64,000 bases of DNA from Acidobacteriota bacterium (GCA_003225555.1 QIAM01000086.1:1-64000); one strand, 5' to 3'. Positions 55,191 to 63,850 are shown, counted from the first letter of the stretch. The notes: generated by a model not told the origin, from the letters alone. Numbers and translations: made by a program.

Positions 55191-57053
55191 CTAATTGGTG
55201 CTGATCCAAATCTCTAGCGTATCCCTTATCGTGTTCGCGACCACGTGCGGTGTAATGATGATCATGAGTTCGTCGTCATTTTCCTGGAGCGTGTTGTTGG
55301 TCATGACCTGATTGAGGCCAGGGAGAAATCCCAACCCCGGAAGGCCGCTCAACGAGCGCTGTTCGGTGCGCGATACTTGCCCCGCGACGACCGCAGGCTC
55401 CCCGTCCCGCAGATTGATGCTTCCCTTGTATTCACGATTCGAAATGACGGGTACGCCATCGTTGCTTTGCCCCGTGAGGGAACGTACCTGTAGCTCCAGT
55501 TGCATGCTGACGTCGCCATTGCCGTGAATCGTCGGCTTCACCTTGATACTGAGCCCCAAATCTTCGTAGCTTACCGATGGGAACGGCGCAATATAGCTCT
55601 GATTTCCCAACACCTGAGAGATTTGCGGCGAATTGTAGATCGGGGCATAGCTCGCGTTGAGAATGGGGTACCGCGACCCCAGGTGGAAGGTCGCATCGTT
55701 GCCCTGGCTGGCACGCATGGTTACGTCATCGAGATTGCGCACCCAGGATTCGTTGACTGAAAGGGCCGCCGACAGGTGATCGAGGCTCAGGCCCATGAAT
55801 GTGAGACCGCCGCCGAAAGTCGCCAGCGGCTGGCTGAAGATGGAGTTCTGCTGCCCTCCCAGTTGTGCCAGCAGCCCTGACAGCGCCGAGCTGCCGGCTT
55901 GGTTGATGCCGCCTGACGCGATTAGCTGGTTGATGAGGTCCTGAATATTCTGCCCGCCCAGTCCGGCCAGCGCGGCCGCGGGAATGTTGAACATGTTGAA
56001 GGTGTACGGGATGTGAACTCCGATGTTCCGCGCGAGCTGATGGTCGATCTGATAAACGCGCACGCCGAGCATCACCTGGGGACGTTCGCGCTTGAGCTGG
56101 TCCATCAGCTTCGTGCAGGCTTCGATAATGGGCTGAGGACCGCGCACTTCGACTGTGCCGGCAGTTTGTCCCGGACTGACAAAACGCAGGTCAAACATGT
56201 TGCGCATCGTCGTAATCACGTCCGTCGCCTCCTGCGGTGTCGAGTGTGCTGGAAGAATGAAGGTCCGCAGCGACATGCGATCGAACTGCCTGTGATTTTC
56301 CGGCGTGTCGGCAGCCAGCAGAAGCTGGTGGGCATCCAGGGCGACCCACATCGTTTTGCTGACCCGGCACGCGAGTCCTAAAGCAGCGGAAAAATCGACA
56401 TCGTCCACAGTAAAGCGAACTTGCCGGGAAACGACCGAATCGTCAAACTGCGCCGTTATGCCATAGGCCGAAGCCAATTCGGCAAACAATCCTCGCACCT
56501 CCCCACGATAGTGAAACGTTGCCCGCTGGTCGTTCGGCTGCAGGTGGATCTCGCCTGCATCCGAGAACCATGCCGGCAGGTTTGCAATCTCGGCTGGGGC
56601 GGATTCGCGCGAAGCATCCTGAAGCCGCTGGCGGGCAAACTCGTTTTCTGGATCAAGCTCCAGAGCAGCTCGGAATTGAGGTGCGGCCTGCTCAAGATTG
56701 CTGGCTGACAAAAGCGACGCATTTCCGCGTTGGATGTGATCGAAGACGAGTTGTGACTTGACCATCTCGCGTGCCGTCAGGAATTGCGGATCCTGCGGGG
56801 CCAGTCGTGCGGCCTTGTCGAATTGCGCGAAGGCTTCTTCGAAGCGCTTGCGCTCCTGCAATTTCAGGCCGCGTGCATATGCATCGCGGGCTTCTTTGAG
56901 GTCTTTCTTCGTCGCTATGCAATTGATGCCGCCAGGCACGCCGTTTCCGCAAGTAACGGGAGCGACGGTCGACTGCGGCTGATCTCCCGTGGACGCCGCG
57001 GCGATTGCCGAAGCCAGCACTGCTAGCGCTAATATGAATAAAGCCCGTCGCAT
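55191..57053 (-). CDS. Secretin with N-terminal TPR domain
   Basis: 620 residues from ATG 57053, where a signal peptide begins (RRALFILALAVLASAIAAA); the frame upstream is arginine-rich and unlikely. A TPR region (about 50-145; ARDAYARGLKLQERKRFEEAFAQFDKAARLAPQDPQF) is followed by an N0/STN-like domain, an N1 domain and a secretin domain (about 460-615; VKPTIHGNGDVSMQLELQV.. and GEPAVVAGQVSRTEQRSLSGLPGL). This is a GspD/PilQ-superfamily outer-membrane pore. No other secretion gene lies near it, so the system it serves is not evident. Confidence 0.9.
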   Translation of the reverse strand: MRRALFILALAVLASAIAAASTGDQPQSTVAPVTCGNGVPGGINCIATKKDLKEARDAYARGLKLQERKRFEEAFAQFDKAARLAPQDPQFLTAREMVKSQLVFDHIQRGNASLLSASNLEQAAPQFRAALELDPENEFARQRLQDASRESAPAEIANLPAWFSDAGEIHLQPNDQRATFHYRGEVRGLFAELASAYGITAQFDDSVVSRQVRFTVDDVDFSAALGLACRVSKTMWVALDAHQLLLAADTPENHRQFDRMSLRTFILPAHSTPQEATDVITTMRNMFDLRFVSPGQTAGTVEVRGPQPIIEACTKLMDQLKRERPQVMLGVRVYQIDHQLARNIGVHIPYTFNMFNIPAAALAGLGGQNIQDLINQLIASGGINQAGSSALSGLLAQLGGQQNSIFSQPLATFGGGLTFMGLSLDHLSAALSVNESWVRNLDDVTMRASQGNDATFHLGSRYPILNASYAPIYNSPQISQVLGNQSYIAPFPSVSYEDLGLSIKVKPTIHGNGDVSMQLELQVRSLTGQSNDGVPVISNREYKGSINLRDGEPAVVAGQVSRTEQRSLSGLPGLGFLPGLNQVMTNNTLQENDDELMIIITPHVVANTIRDTLEIWISTN

Positions 57054-57142
57054 TCGCTTGATTCTACCGTGCCAGCCTAACTTTTCCGAGACGCCATTGG
57101 GCCGTCGTACCTTCGGCTGCAACGTTCTCCGGCAACCCAAGT

Positions 57143-57160
57143 CGGTGGGAGGGCCCACCG
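57143..57160. repeat. Hairpin in the divergent secretin/small-protein region
   Basis: CGGTGGG, loop AGGG, CCCACCG: a perfect 7-bp stem in the 203-base gap between two divergent genes. It could be an operator or a repeat; it does not match families 1 or 2. Confidence 0.4.
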
Positions 57161-57256
57161 TGAGGTTGGGAGCACTCTGCGGAACGAAATCCCGCCCCTT
57201 TCTTGCATCGGAAAGGCTTGGCGTGAGGACGGGCCTAGTGGTAGAGTGTCGGGCCA

Positions 57257-57565
57257 ATGAACCGAATTACCCTCGGCATTCTCTGTGGGATTGGCTTTGG
57301 GCTGCTCGATGCGGCGTTAATGCTTCCGATGTCATTTCCCGACAAGCGAGTTGCGCTCACCGCTGCATTTCTGGACAGGTTCGCCATCGGCTTTCTGATC
57401 TGCATTGTCGATCTCCCATTACCCGGCTGGGCTGCCGGCCTCATCGTCGCCTTGCTCGTCAGCCTGCCGAGCGCTGTCGTCACAAAGGCTTACGCGCCAG
57501 TCCTGGCCACGGGCGCCATTGGGGGAGTGATCATTGGCATTCTCCGCGCAAAGTTGGCTCGGTAG
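57257..57565 (+). CDS. Small membrane protein, 102 residues
   Basis: 102 residues with three to four predicted membrane helices (ITLGILCGIGFGLLDAAL, FAIGFLICIVDLPL, AAGLIVALLVSLPSAVV, ATGAIGGVIIGILRA). Glycine-rich helices are reminiscent of small membrane proteins of unknown function in Acidobacteria. It is convergent with the YmdB-like gene (11 bases between the ends). No function is assigned. Confidence 0.7.
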   Translation: MNRITLGILCGIGFGLLDAALMLPMSFPDKRVALTAAFLDRFAIGFLICIVDLPLPGWAAGLIVALLVSLPSAVVTKAYAPVLATGAIGGVIIGILRAKLAR

Positions 57566-57576
57566 TCGTCGGACCC

Positions 57577-58368
57577 TCAGCTCAGCATGAGCCTTTCAAT
57601 CTGTCGTGCTTTGCCGGTTTTCTCATCGCAGTCGATGACGACCGCGCACAAGCGCGGGTCTCCCGTAGCAGGCTCAAAGCGAACCGGCATGCCGTTGAGG
57701 AACTTGTTCACGACCAGTTCTTTCTTGACGCCGATCACTCCGTCGTAAGGGCCGGTCATGCCCACGTCGGTAATGTAAGCCGTGCCCTGGGGCAGAACGC
57801 GCTCGTCCGCAGTGGGCACATGCGTGTGCGTACCAATCACGGCGGTGACGCGGCCATCGAGATACCAGCCCAGGGACATCTTTTCGGAGGTCGCCTCAGC
57901 ATGCATATCTACGAGAATGACTTTCGCGTCCACCTTCTCAAGAAGCTGATCGGCGGTGCGAAAGGGATCGTCATTCGAAGCCATGAATACGCGTCCCTGA
58001 AGATTGATCACCGCGTAAGGAACTTGTCCCTTTTGGCCCTGATACAAACCCCAGCCCGGCATGCCAGGAGGGAAATTCGCCGGACGCAGAATGCGTCGTG
58101 CCGGACCCCGGCCGTTGCCCTCGACCATTCGGAAGTAATCAATGATTTCGCGCTGATCCCAGACGTGGTTGCCGGTGGTAATCACGTCGACATTGAGCTC
58201 AAATAACTCTTCCGCTAAGGCTCCCGTGATGCCAAATCCAGCCGCGGCATTTTCGCCATTGGCGATGATGAGGTCGATCGACCGATCTCGGACGATGCCG
58301 GGCAGACGATCTTTCACGATCGCTCGTCCAGGCCGTCCGAAAATGTCCCCGATGAAGAGTATCCGCAA
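57577..58368 (-). CDS. YmdB-family metallophosphoesterase
   Basis: 263 residues from TTG 58368, with AAGGA six bases upstream; this gives the family's standard length and opening RILFIGDIFGRPGR, whereas the longer frame adds an arginine-rich extension. Metal ligands and catalytic residues of the family are present: GDIFG, NGENAAAGFGI, GNHVWDQ, DMHAEATSEK and GTHTHVPTADE. B. subtilis YmdB is a 2',3'-cyclic nucleotide phosphodiesterase that influences biofilm and motility. It follows the SDR gene on the same strand after 109 bases. Confidence 0.93.
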   Translation of the reverse strand: MRILFIGDIFGRPGRAIVKDRLPGIVRDRSIDLIIANGENAAAGFGITGALAEELFELNVDVITTGNHVWDQREIIDYFRMVEGNGRGPARRILRPANFPPGMPGWGLYQGQKGQVPYAVINLQGRVFMASNDDPFRTADQLLEKVDAKVILVDMHAEATSEKMSLGWYLDGRVTAVIGTHTHVPTADERVLPQGTAYITDVGMTGPYDGVIGVKKELVVNKFLNGMPVRFEPATGDPRLCAVVIDCDEKTGKARQIERLMLS

Positions 58369-58477
58369 AGCAAATCCTTCCGCAGGCACATCCTGCCGGT
58401 GCTCGCGACAGTCATCGTGCCGTCGTTCGAACTTTGATGGTAACACGCAGAAACGGGCGCTCCTGCGATGCGGACAG

Positions 58478-59245
58478 CTAGCGGGCGGTCCATCCGCCAT
58501 CGATTAGAATGGTCTCGCCGGTGATGAGCGAAGCCGCACTGGAAGCCAGAAATATAACGGCCCCCGTCACATCCATGGGATCGCCGATGCGGTGCAGCGC
58601 GGCAATGCGCTCGATCACGTCAGCGCGAAACGCCGGATTGGCAAGACACTCTTCTGTTCCGGGAGTGCGTATAAACGTTGGCGCGACGGCATTCACCGTA
58701 ATGTTGTACTTTCCCCATTCAACGGCAAGGCATTTGGTGAGGTGTGCAATGGCTGCCTTGGTCATGCAATATACCGATTCGGTGGGCAGCGCGACGAATC
58801 CGGCTTGCGAACTCATGTTGATAATCCGCCCGCTCTTTTGCCGGATCATGACCCGCCCGGCAGCCTGGCTGGCGAAAAACGTCCCCTTCAGATTCACGGC
58901 TAGTGTTAGATCAAAGTCCTCCTCCCGCACATTCTCGGCTAGATTCTCGGGAGCTACGCCGGTATTGTTGACCAGGATGTCGAGCCGTCCGAACTGTGCC
59001 CTCGCGTCATCAACCGCCTTGAATATCTGATCCGTCCGGCGCATATCCATTTGCAGCGGCAACGCCCGCCGCCCCAAAGCGACGATCTCAGAGGCAAGGT
59101 CTCCGTACACGGTTACATCGCGAAGTCCGAGGGCAACGTCGGCGCCGGCGTTCGCCAATGCCAATGAAATTGCACGGCCTAAGCCGCGTCCTGCGCCGGT
59201 TACGAGGGCCACTTGGCCGCTGAGATCAAAAGTCGGAAAAGGCAT
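58478..59245 (-). CDS. Short-chain dehydrogenase/reductase
   Basis: 255 residues from ATG 59245, which has GGAGG five bases upstream. Classical SDR: cofactor loop TGAGRGLGRA (about 16-25), NNTGV in place of the usual NNAG, Ser in INMSSQAG, and catalytic Tyr159-x3-Lys163 (YCMTK). The C-terminal GETILIDGGWTAR is typical of the FabG/gluconate-dehydrogenase-like group. An Asp or Arg that would distinguish NADH from NADPH preference was not resolved. Substrate unknown. Confidence 0.92.
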   Translation of the reverse strand: MPFPTFDLSGQVALVTGAGRGLGRAISLALANAGADVALGLRDVTVYGDLASEIVALGRRALPLQMDMRRTDQIFKAVDDARAQFGRLDILVNNTGVAPENLAENVREEDFDLTLAVNLKGTFFASQAAGRVMIRQKSGRIINMSSQAGFVALPTESVYCMTKAAIAHLTKCLAVEWGKYNITVNAVAPTFIRTPGTEECLANPAFRADVIERIAALHRIGDPMDVTGAVIFLASSAASLITGETILIDGGWTAR

Positions 59246-59361
59246 CGAGACCTCCGAATTGGCGAGTTGCCCCGACGTGTTGGAGTATAGCTCGCGTGGA
59301 AATCCAGGGCTCATCAGCCCAAGTCAGCTAGAATGGTCTGCTCTGATTGTGAGGGGATCTC

Positions 59362-60831
59362 ATGCTTGACAAGCTCCCGCGTCGTTGGTGGACAAAGTTA
59401 TTTGCCTTGGCTGGTTTGATAGCTGCCGCTGTATTGATTTCTGAGGCGTCTTTTGCTCAGGAGCAGAAAGTCACTACGCCAGCGTCCGATGCGCGCCTGC
59501 AGAAAGCGTATCGTTTCCAGCAGGGTGGCTGGACCTACCTTCACCTCGCAGGCTCACCCTCCGACATCGGTTTCCAGCATGGGTATTTGCTCGCCCCAGA
59601 AATCGCCGACGCTTTCGCTGCCATCAAACTCTACGACACGCATCAATCACAGCGCGATTGGGAGTTCTTTCGCAAGGCTGCCCGCGAGATGCTGTGGCTG
59701 CATATCGACGCCGAGTATCAGCAGGAACTGCAGGGAATTGCCGACGGCGTAAAGGCTCACGGTGTGGATCTCGACGTTGATGACATCGTTGCTCTGAACG
59801 CGTTTGAAGAGCTTCCGGATTACTACATTCCGTGGTTGAACAAACAACAAAAATCAGCGAAGTCGCCCAAGCTGACCGCTCCTGGAAATTGCAGCGCGTT
59901 TATCGCGACCGGCAGCTACACCAAAGACCATCAGATCGTCATCGCGCACAACAACTGGACCAGCTATCTCGCCGGCGAGCGGTGGGTCGTGATCTTCGAC
60001 ATCGTGCCCCAACATGGCAATCGTATTTTAATGGACGGATTCCCGGGCGTGATTACCAGCGACGACGACTTCGGCGTCAACTCCGCCGGAATCATGATCA
60101 CCGAAACCACCATCACCCAATTCGAGGGATGGGATCCCAACGGCAAGCCCGAGTTCATGCGCTCGCGCAAAGCGTTGCAGTACGCAAAAAGCATCGACGA
60201 TTACGTGCGCATCATCAAAAACGGCAACAACGGCGGATACGCGAACGACTGGCTGATCGGCGACCGCAAAACGGGGGAGGTTGCATACCTGGAGCTGGGG
60301 TTGAAGAACACTCCGCTGTGGCGTACGAAGGATGGCTATTTCGTGAGCGCAAATTTTGCCCGCGATCCCAAGGTGCTTCGCGAAGAGACGACATTCGATC
60401 CTAACGATGCCTCCTCCTCGCCGAACGCGCGGCACATTCGTGCCGATGAACTAGTGCAACAGGAGAAAGGGAAGATCGACGTGGAATTGGCCCAGAAGTT
60501 CTTGTCCGACCACTTCGACAGCTTCGACAAGAAAGAGCAGCCGGACGAGCGTTCCCTCTGTGGCCACGTTGATGCCTCGGCCCGAGGCGTAAAAGAGTGG
60601 GCCTGGGACGCTCACAACCCTGGCGGCGCAGTGCAGGGAAAAGCCACCGACAGCAAGATGGCGGCCAGCATGAGTTTCGTAGCCAGAGCCGGCCATCCAT
60701 GCGGCGCAGACTTCCTGGCGCAGGATTTCCTCGAACAGCATCCAGAGTATTCCTGGCAAAAGTCGCTCCTGCGCAACATGAAAGCCGGCCCGTGGACCAA
60801 GTTCCACGCCGGTCAGAAGGCCAGCCAATAA
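59362..60831 (+). CDS. Secreted C45-type / phospholipase B-like hydrolase
   Basis: 489 residues with a signal peptide (about 13-32, ..LISEASFAQ). N-terminal nucleophile (Ntn) hydrolase fold: after a pro-like domain (SDIGFQHGYLLAPEIADAF), Cys177 in PGNCSAFIATG matches the position of the autocatalytic Cys that becomes the new N-terminus in C45/acyl-CoA:6-APA acyltransferase and lamin-A-like phospholipase B families. Following NNWTSYLAGERWVVIFDI and DGFPGVITSDDDFGVN agree. Substrate could be an amide or phospholipid; it is exported. Confidence 0.85.
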   Translation: MLDKLPRRWWTKLFALAGLIAAAVLISEASFAQEQKVTTPASDARLQKAYRFQQGGWTYLHLAGSPSDIGFQHGYLLAPEIADAFAAIKLYDTHQSQRDWEFFRKAAREMLWLHIDAEYQQELQGIADGVKAHGVDLDVDDIVALNAFEELPDYYIPWLNKQQKSAKSPKLTAPGNCSAFIATGSYTKDHQIVIAHNNWTSYLAGERWVVIFDIVPQHGNRILMDGFPGVITSDDDFGVNSAGIMITETTITQFEGWDPNGKPEFMRSRKALQYAKSIDDYVRIIKNGNNGGYANDWLIGDRKTGEVAYLELGLKNTPLWRTKDGYFVSANFARDPKVLREETTFDPNDASSSPNARHIRADELVQQEKGKIDVELAQKFLSDHFDSFDKKEQPDERSLCGHVDASARGVKEWAWDAHNPGGAVQGKATDSKMAASMSFVARAGHPCGADFLAQDFLEQHPEYSWQKSLLRNMKAGPWTKFHAGQKASQ

Positions 60832-60843
60832 GGCTCACGTGGC

Positions 60844-60862
60844 GACAGCCGTCTCGGCTGTC
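60844..60862. repeat. Palindromic repeat family 2, short copy
   Basis: GACAGCCG-TCT-CGGCTGTC, perfect 8-bp stem, 13 bases after the C45-type hydrolase stop. It shares the stem of the copies at 10654 and 15278. It may also act as a terminator although no T-run follows. Confidence 0.6.
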
Positions 60863-60929
60863 TCGCTGAGGCGAAGCCAGGCGGCACCCCGGCAGATGCT
60901 GTTTCAACCCAGAACTGGAGATAAAAGTG

Positions 60930-61433
60930 ATGAACGAAACGCCGCAGCAATACACTCAGCGAGTCTTGGGCTACATGGTAGGGAAGCAGCCGATGGGAGT
61001 ACAGGCCGCCACCCCGAAGAAACTAGCCCGCTTGATCAAGGGCGTGCCCACAACCAAATTGCGCAAGCGGCCAGCTCCAGACAAGTGGTCTGTCGCCGAA
61101 ATCCTCACCCACCTCGCCGACGCGGAAATCGTCGGCGGCTTCCGCATGCGCCTCATTCTCGGTGCGCCCGGAACTCCGATCGTCGCCTTCGACCAGGATT
61201 CCTGGGTAACCAGCGGACACTATTCCAAACGCGATCCCCGCAAGTCGCTCGAACAATTTCGCGCCGTACGCGAGGCCAACTTGATTTTGCTGAAATCGTT
61301 GACGCACGACCAGTGGAAACACTACGGCATGCACTCCGAACGCGGACAAGAGTCAATCGAGCACATTGTCCGCATGTTCGCGGGGCATGACATCAATCAC
61401 CTGCAGCAGATCGAGGGGATATTGGGAAAGTAG
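60930..61433 (+). CDS. Cytoplasmic DinB-like protein
   Basis: 167 residues from ATG 60930; the preceding GTG (60927) is equally compatible with GGAG. A DinB/YfiT four-helix bundle: DKWSVAEILTHLADAEIVGG provides the first His, and FAGHDINHLQQIEGIL the two others of the divalent metal site. No signal peptide, unlike the family member at 12058. Role unknown; relatives use bacillithiol or mycothiol-type thiols or act in detoxification. Confidence 0.9.
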   Translation: MNETPQQYTQRVLGYMVGKQPMGVQAATPKKLARLIKGVPTTKLRKRPAPDKWSVAEILTHLADAEIVGGFRMRLILGAPGTPIVAFDQDSWVTSGHYSKRDPRKSLEQFRAVREANLILLKSLTHDQWKHYGMHSERGQESIEHIVRMFAGHDINHLQQIEGILGK

Positions 61434-61459
61434 TTGTCGTGATTGATATCACAAGGAAC

Positions 61460-61549
61460 TGGCGGAGAGGGTGGGATTTGAACCCACGATACCCGTTAAG
61501 GTATGTCCGCTTTCGAGGCGGATCGTTTCAACCACTCACGCACCTCTCC
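61460..61549 (-). tRNA. tRNA-Ser, anticodon CGA
   Basis: Acceptor stem GGAGAGG / CCTCTCC with discriminator G and genomically encoded CCA (61460-61462). D-arm, anticodon loop CTCGAAA with anticodon CGA at 61513-61515 (plus-strand TCG), a long variable arm (CATACCTTAACGGGTATCG region), and T-arm GGGTTCAAATCCC. The long variable arm and TCG-decoding anticodon identify a serine tRNA. Confidence 0.97.
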
Positions 61550-61562
61550 GCGTCAAAAAAGC

Positions 61563-61583
61563 TGTCAGCCATCAGCCGTCAGC
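61563..61583. repeat. Three tandem degenerate heptamers
   Basis: TGTCAGC-CATCAGC-CGTCAGC directly upstream of the tRNA-Ser gene. The unit YRTCAGC recurs as CGTCGGC-CGTCGGC at 62095-62108. Such 7-base tandem units also colour the inverted repeat at 55091-55186. Confidence 0.6.
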
Positions 61584-61630
61584 AAAACAGATTCCTCGCT
61601 TCGCGCGGAATGACAACTCATGACTAGCGG

Positions 61631-62197
61631 CTACCGACGGCTCTTAAAGAACGTTTGCAGCATTTCCGCGCAATGGCCCGCCAGAATCCCTCCGCGAACC
61701 TCCATTTGATGGTTCAGTTGCGGATGATTCACCACCAGCATCACCGAGTGTACGGCGCCTGCTTTGGGATCGTCCGCCCCATAGACCAGACGTTTGATCC
61801 GCGCATGCACCAACGCACCAGCGCACATTGCGCACGGCTCAATTGTAACAAACAGCTCACAGGCTCCCAGACGGTGGTTACCCACCGTAGCACCCGCTTC
61901 GCGTAGTGCAAGGATCTCGGCGTGAGCCGTTGGGTCAGAGTCGGTGATGTTCCGGTTCCATCCACGCCCAACAATGTTTCCGTTGCACACGACCACCGCC
62001 CCGACCGGAACCTCCCCGGCTTCTAGAGCGCGCTGTGCCGAGCGCAAGGCCTCCTGCATCCAGACTTCGTCTGAGGCAGTGGTGGGTGGTTGGGCGTCGG
62101 CCGTCGGCAATTCGTCCTTGGGGTTCTCGGGAAGCAAACGAAGTCTCGGAGATATTCTAGCGGTAGAGGGTGAATTTGCAGCACCAGCAGGACTCAT
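61631..62197 (-). CDS. tadA: tRNA-specific adenosine deaminase
   Basis: 188 residues from ATG 62197. Deaminase core with the zinc-binding HAE in DPTAHAEILAL and PCAMC in EPCAMCAGALVHARIKRLVYG. It converts A34 to inosine in tRNA-Arg(ACG), an essential step. The family normally begins a few residues before DEVWMQEALRSA, so the N-terminal about 45 residues are an addition rich in Pro/Ala/Ser; a TTG at 62110 with AAGGA upstream would drop most of it. The DNA of the extension contains two CGTCGGC heptamers. A much longer open frame upstream is not used here. Confidence 0.88.
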   Translation of the reverse strand: MSPAGAANSPSTARISPRLRLLPENPKDELPTADAQPPTTASDEVWMQEALRSAQRALEAGEVPVGAVVVCNGNIVGRGWNRNITDSDPTAHAEILALREAGATVGNHRLGACELFVTIEPCAMCAGALVHARIKRLVYGADDPKAGAVHSVMLVVNHPQLNHQMEVRGGILAGHCAEMLQTFFKSRR

Positions 62198-62250
62198 GGC
62201 AGAGCCAGGCAACCGCATAACCCAGAATCGGATTTCCTCCACGAGGCGAA

Positions 62251-62406
62251 TCAGATCAGGCTCAGTACTTGCCGAACTACCTCGGGCACCACTGCCTTGA
62301 TCATGGCGGGCACCACAACGGTCACCACCGGATAGCCGATTGCCACGAGGGGCACGGCTAAGAGGACCCAGGCCTTGGGCGTCAAATTGGTGAAATAGGC
62401 TTTCAT
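62251..62406 (-). CDS. Small membrane protein, 51 residues
   Basis: Found by reading the minus strand between tadA and the ferredoxin gene. It reads MKAYFTNLTPKAW, then VLLAVPLVAIGYPVVTVVVPAMI (one long or two short membrane helices, about residues 14-36), then KAVVPEVVRQVLSLI. AGAGAA lies five bases before the ATG. It starts 140 bases before the divergent ferredoxin gene. Hydrophobicity, RBS and clean start support a real gene; function unknown. Confidence 0.6.
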   Translation of the reverse strand: MKAYFTNLTPKAWVLLAVPLVAIGYPVVTVVVPAMIKAVVPEVVRQVLSLI

Positions 62407-62546
62407 AGTATTCTCTTGGTTTTTGATACGGCAGTAGCACCCCGGAAGTTCCCAAGTTTCCGTGGTGACGCCCAGACACAGGGCAAGCCCGTACCACGCC
62501 GAGCCGCTTCCGGCCTGCGCGCAAGAGATGGTATGCTAGCCGGGTC

Positions 62547-63008
62547 ATGGGCATGCCGAGTTTGCTCCGCAAGGTTTTCCTGGTCGACCTTCTGCAGGGA
62601 TTGAAGGTGACCTTCGGCTATCAGGATCCAAGGGAAATCTACACCGAGCAGTATCCGCTGGAGCGGCCGCAAGTGGCCGAGCGCTATCGCGGCGCGCCGC
62701 GGTTGAACGTCAACCCGGATACCAACGAGACCATGTGCATTGCCTGCGACTTGTGTGCCCTGGCCTGTCCCGAGAACTTGATCGTGGTCTCAAGCGCGCG
62801 CAACGAGCAGACCCGCCGCAAAGAGCTAACCAACTTTACCTACGACCTGAGCCGCTGCATGTTCTGCGGCCTGTGCGAAGATGCCTGTCCCGTCGATGCC
62901 CTCGAGCTCACCCAGGATTTTGAACTCGCGAGTTATTCCCGCGAGGGCTGGATCTGGGACCGCGAGACACTCGAAAAAGGCCCCCAACCTACGCAGTACC
63001 GCAAGTAG
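62547..63008 (+). CDS. NuoI-like ferredoxin, orphan
   Basis: 153 residues: N-terminal amphipathic stretch (LRKVFLVDLLQGLKVTFGYQDPREIYTEQYP) and two 4Fe-4S motifs, CIACDLCALACP and CMFCGLCEDACP, in the arrangement of complex I subunit NuoI (e.g. YRGAPRLNV before the first cluster, GLCEDACPVDALELTQDFE at the second). In complex I it passes electrons to quinone. No other nuo gene is within the window, so it may be a detached nuoI or serve a different redox partner. Confidence 0.9.
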   Translation: MGMPSLLRKVFLVDLLQGLKVTFGYQDPREIYTEQYPLERPQVAERYRGAPRLNVNPDTNETMCIACDLCALACPENLIVVSSARNEQTRRKELTNFTYDLSRCMFCGLCEDACPVDALELTQDFELASYSREGWIWDRETLEKGPQPTQYRK

Positions 63009-63151
63009 CTGAACTTCTAAGCGCTCTACGGCATAGCCCGTATACCCACGTTTCGACTCCGCGCTGAGACTGGAATAAGTCCCCTCTCGCAGAAGCGCTG
63101 CCTGCGATATTTGGGATCGAGATCGTCAAAATTGAAGATGGAGGCCTTCTT

Positions 63152-63799
63152 ATGTCCGCAGGAAAACTCGTGTTGTTCTTGACTCTTGTATTCTGGTCGA
63201 GTTGGGTGGCAGCGCAAAGCGCACCGGCAGGGGGAGCTCGGCCCCAGGCGGGTTCCGCCGGGCAAAGCTCCTCGCCCGGATCGACCACTGGCGCGCCGGG
63301 AACCGCGACTCCGCCAGCCACTACAGCCACGCCGCCCGCACAAACAGCTACGCCACCCGCGGGCACGGCAACACCACAAACCAACCCTCAGCCGGGATCG
63401 GGCGTACCGACCGGTCCGCCACCGAGCGCAACGACTCCGGGCGCGATGCCAGGCTCCAACTTGCCACCAACGCAGACTCCGGGCACCACACAACCGTCAA
63501 CTGCCACGCCTAACAATCCGGGAACAACTCCGAGCGGAACTCCTTGCGTGACGCCAGGAATGCCGAACGGATCGACTCCGAATGCCGGGACGTCAAGTCC
63601 GGGTTCGTCAAACCCAAATTCACCGACTCAAGGGTCGACGAGTCCGACTACACCTAATCCGGGCTCATCGCCTTCGACGTCAAACCCGGGAAGTAATCCT
63701 GGAACGACCCCGAGCACAGCGGGAACCAGTCCGAATGGGACGCCGTGTCCGCCATCGGCTTTGCCCACCGGCAGCACCACGCCGCCACCAGCGCAATAA
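63152..63799 (+). CDS. Secreted low-complexity P/T/G/S-rich protein
   Basis: 215 residues. Signal peptide (about 1-21, LVLFLTLVFWSSWVAAQS), then almost entirely Pro, Thr, Gly, Ser and Ala in loose tandem motifs (ATPPA, TPGTT, NPGTTPSG, PNGTPCP). Two Cys in ..GTPC.. contexts could form a disulfide. No domain is recognisable; likely an exported, perhaps surface-attached or O-glycosylated, spacer-like protein. AGGCCTTCTT precedes the ATG without a good Shine-Dalgarno. A perfect hairpin follows at 63822. Confidence 0.65.
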   Translation: MSAGKLVLFLTLVFWSSWVAAQSAPAGGARPQAGSAGQSSSPGSTTGAPGTATPPATTATPPAQTATPPAGTATPQTNPQPGSGVPTGPPPSATTPGAMPGSNLPPTQTPGTTQPSTATPNNPGTTPSGTPCVTPGMPNGSTPNAGTSSPGSSNPNSPTQGSTSPTTPNPGSSPSTSNPGSNPGTTPSTAGTSPNGTPCPPSALPTGSTTPPPAQ

Positions 63800-63821
63800 G
63801 TCGCTGAGACATCACCGTTCT

Positions 63822-63850
63822 GAACAGGCCCGGTTCAGCCGGGCCTGTTC
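63822..63850. terminator. Strong bidirectional terminator hairpin
   Basis: Perfect 12-bp stem GAACAGGCCCGG / CCGGGCCTGTTC with 5-base loop, 23 bases after the P/T/G/S-rich gene and 17 bases before the stop of the partial minus-strand gene. The T-run is short on either strand. Confidence 0.75.

Noticed and set aside
62198-62572. Long N-terminal extension of TadA
   Set aside because: It overlaps the 51-residue gene and promoter of the ferredoxin gene, is Arg/Ser-rich and has no match to the deaminase family.
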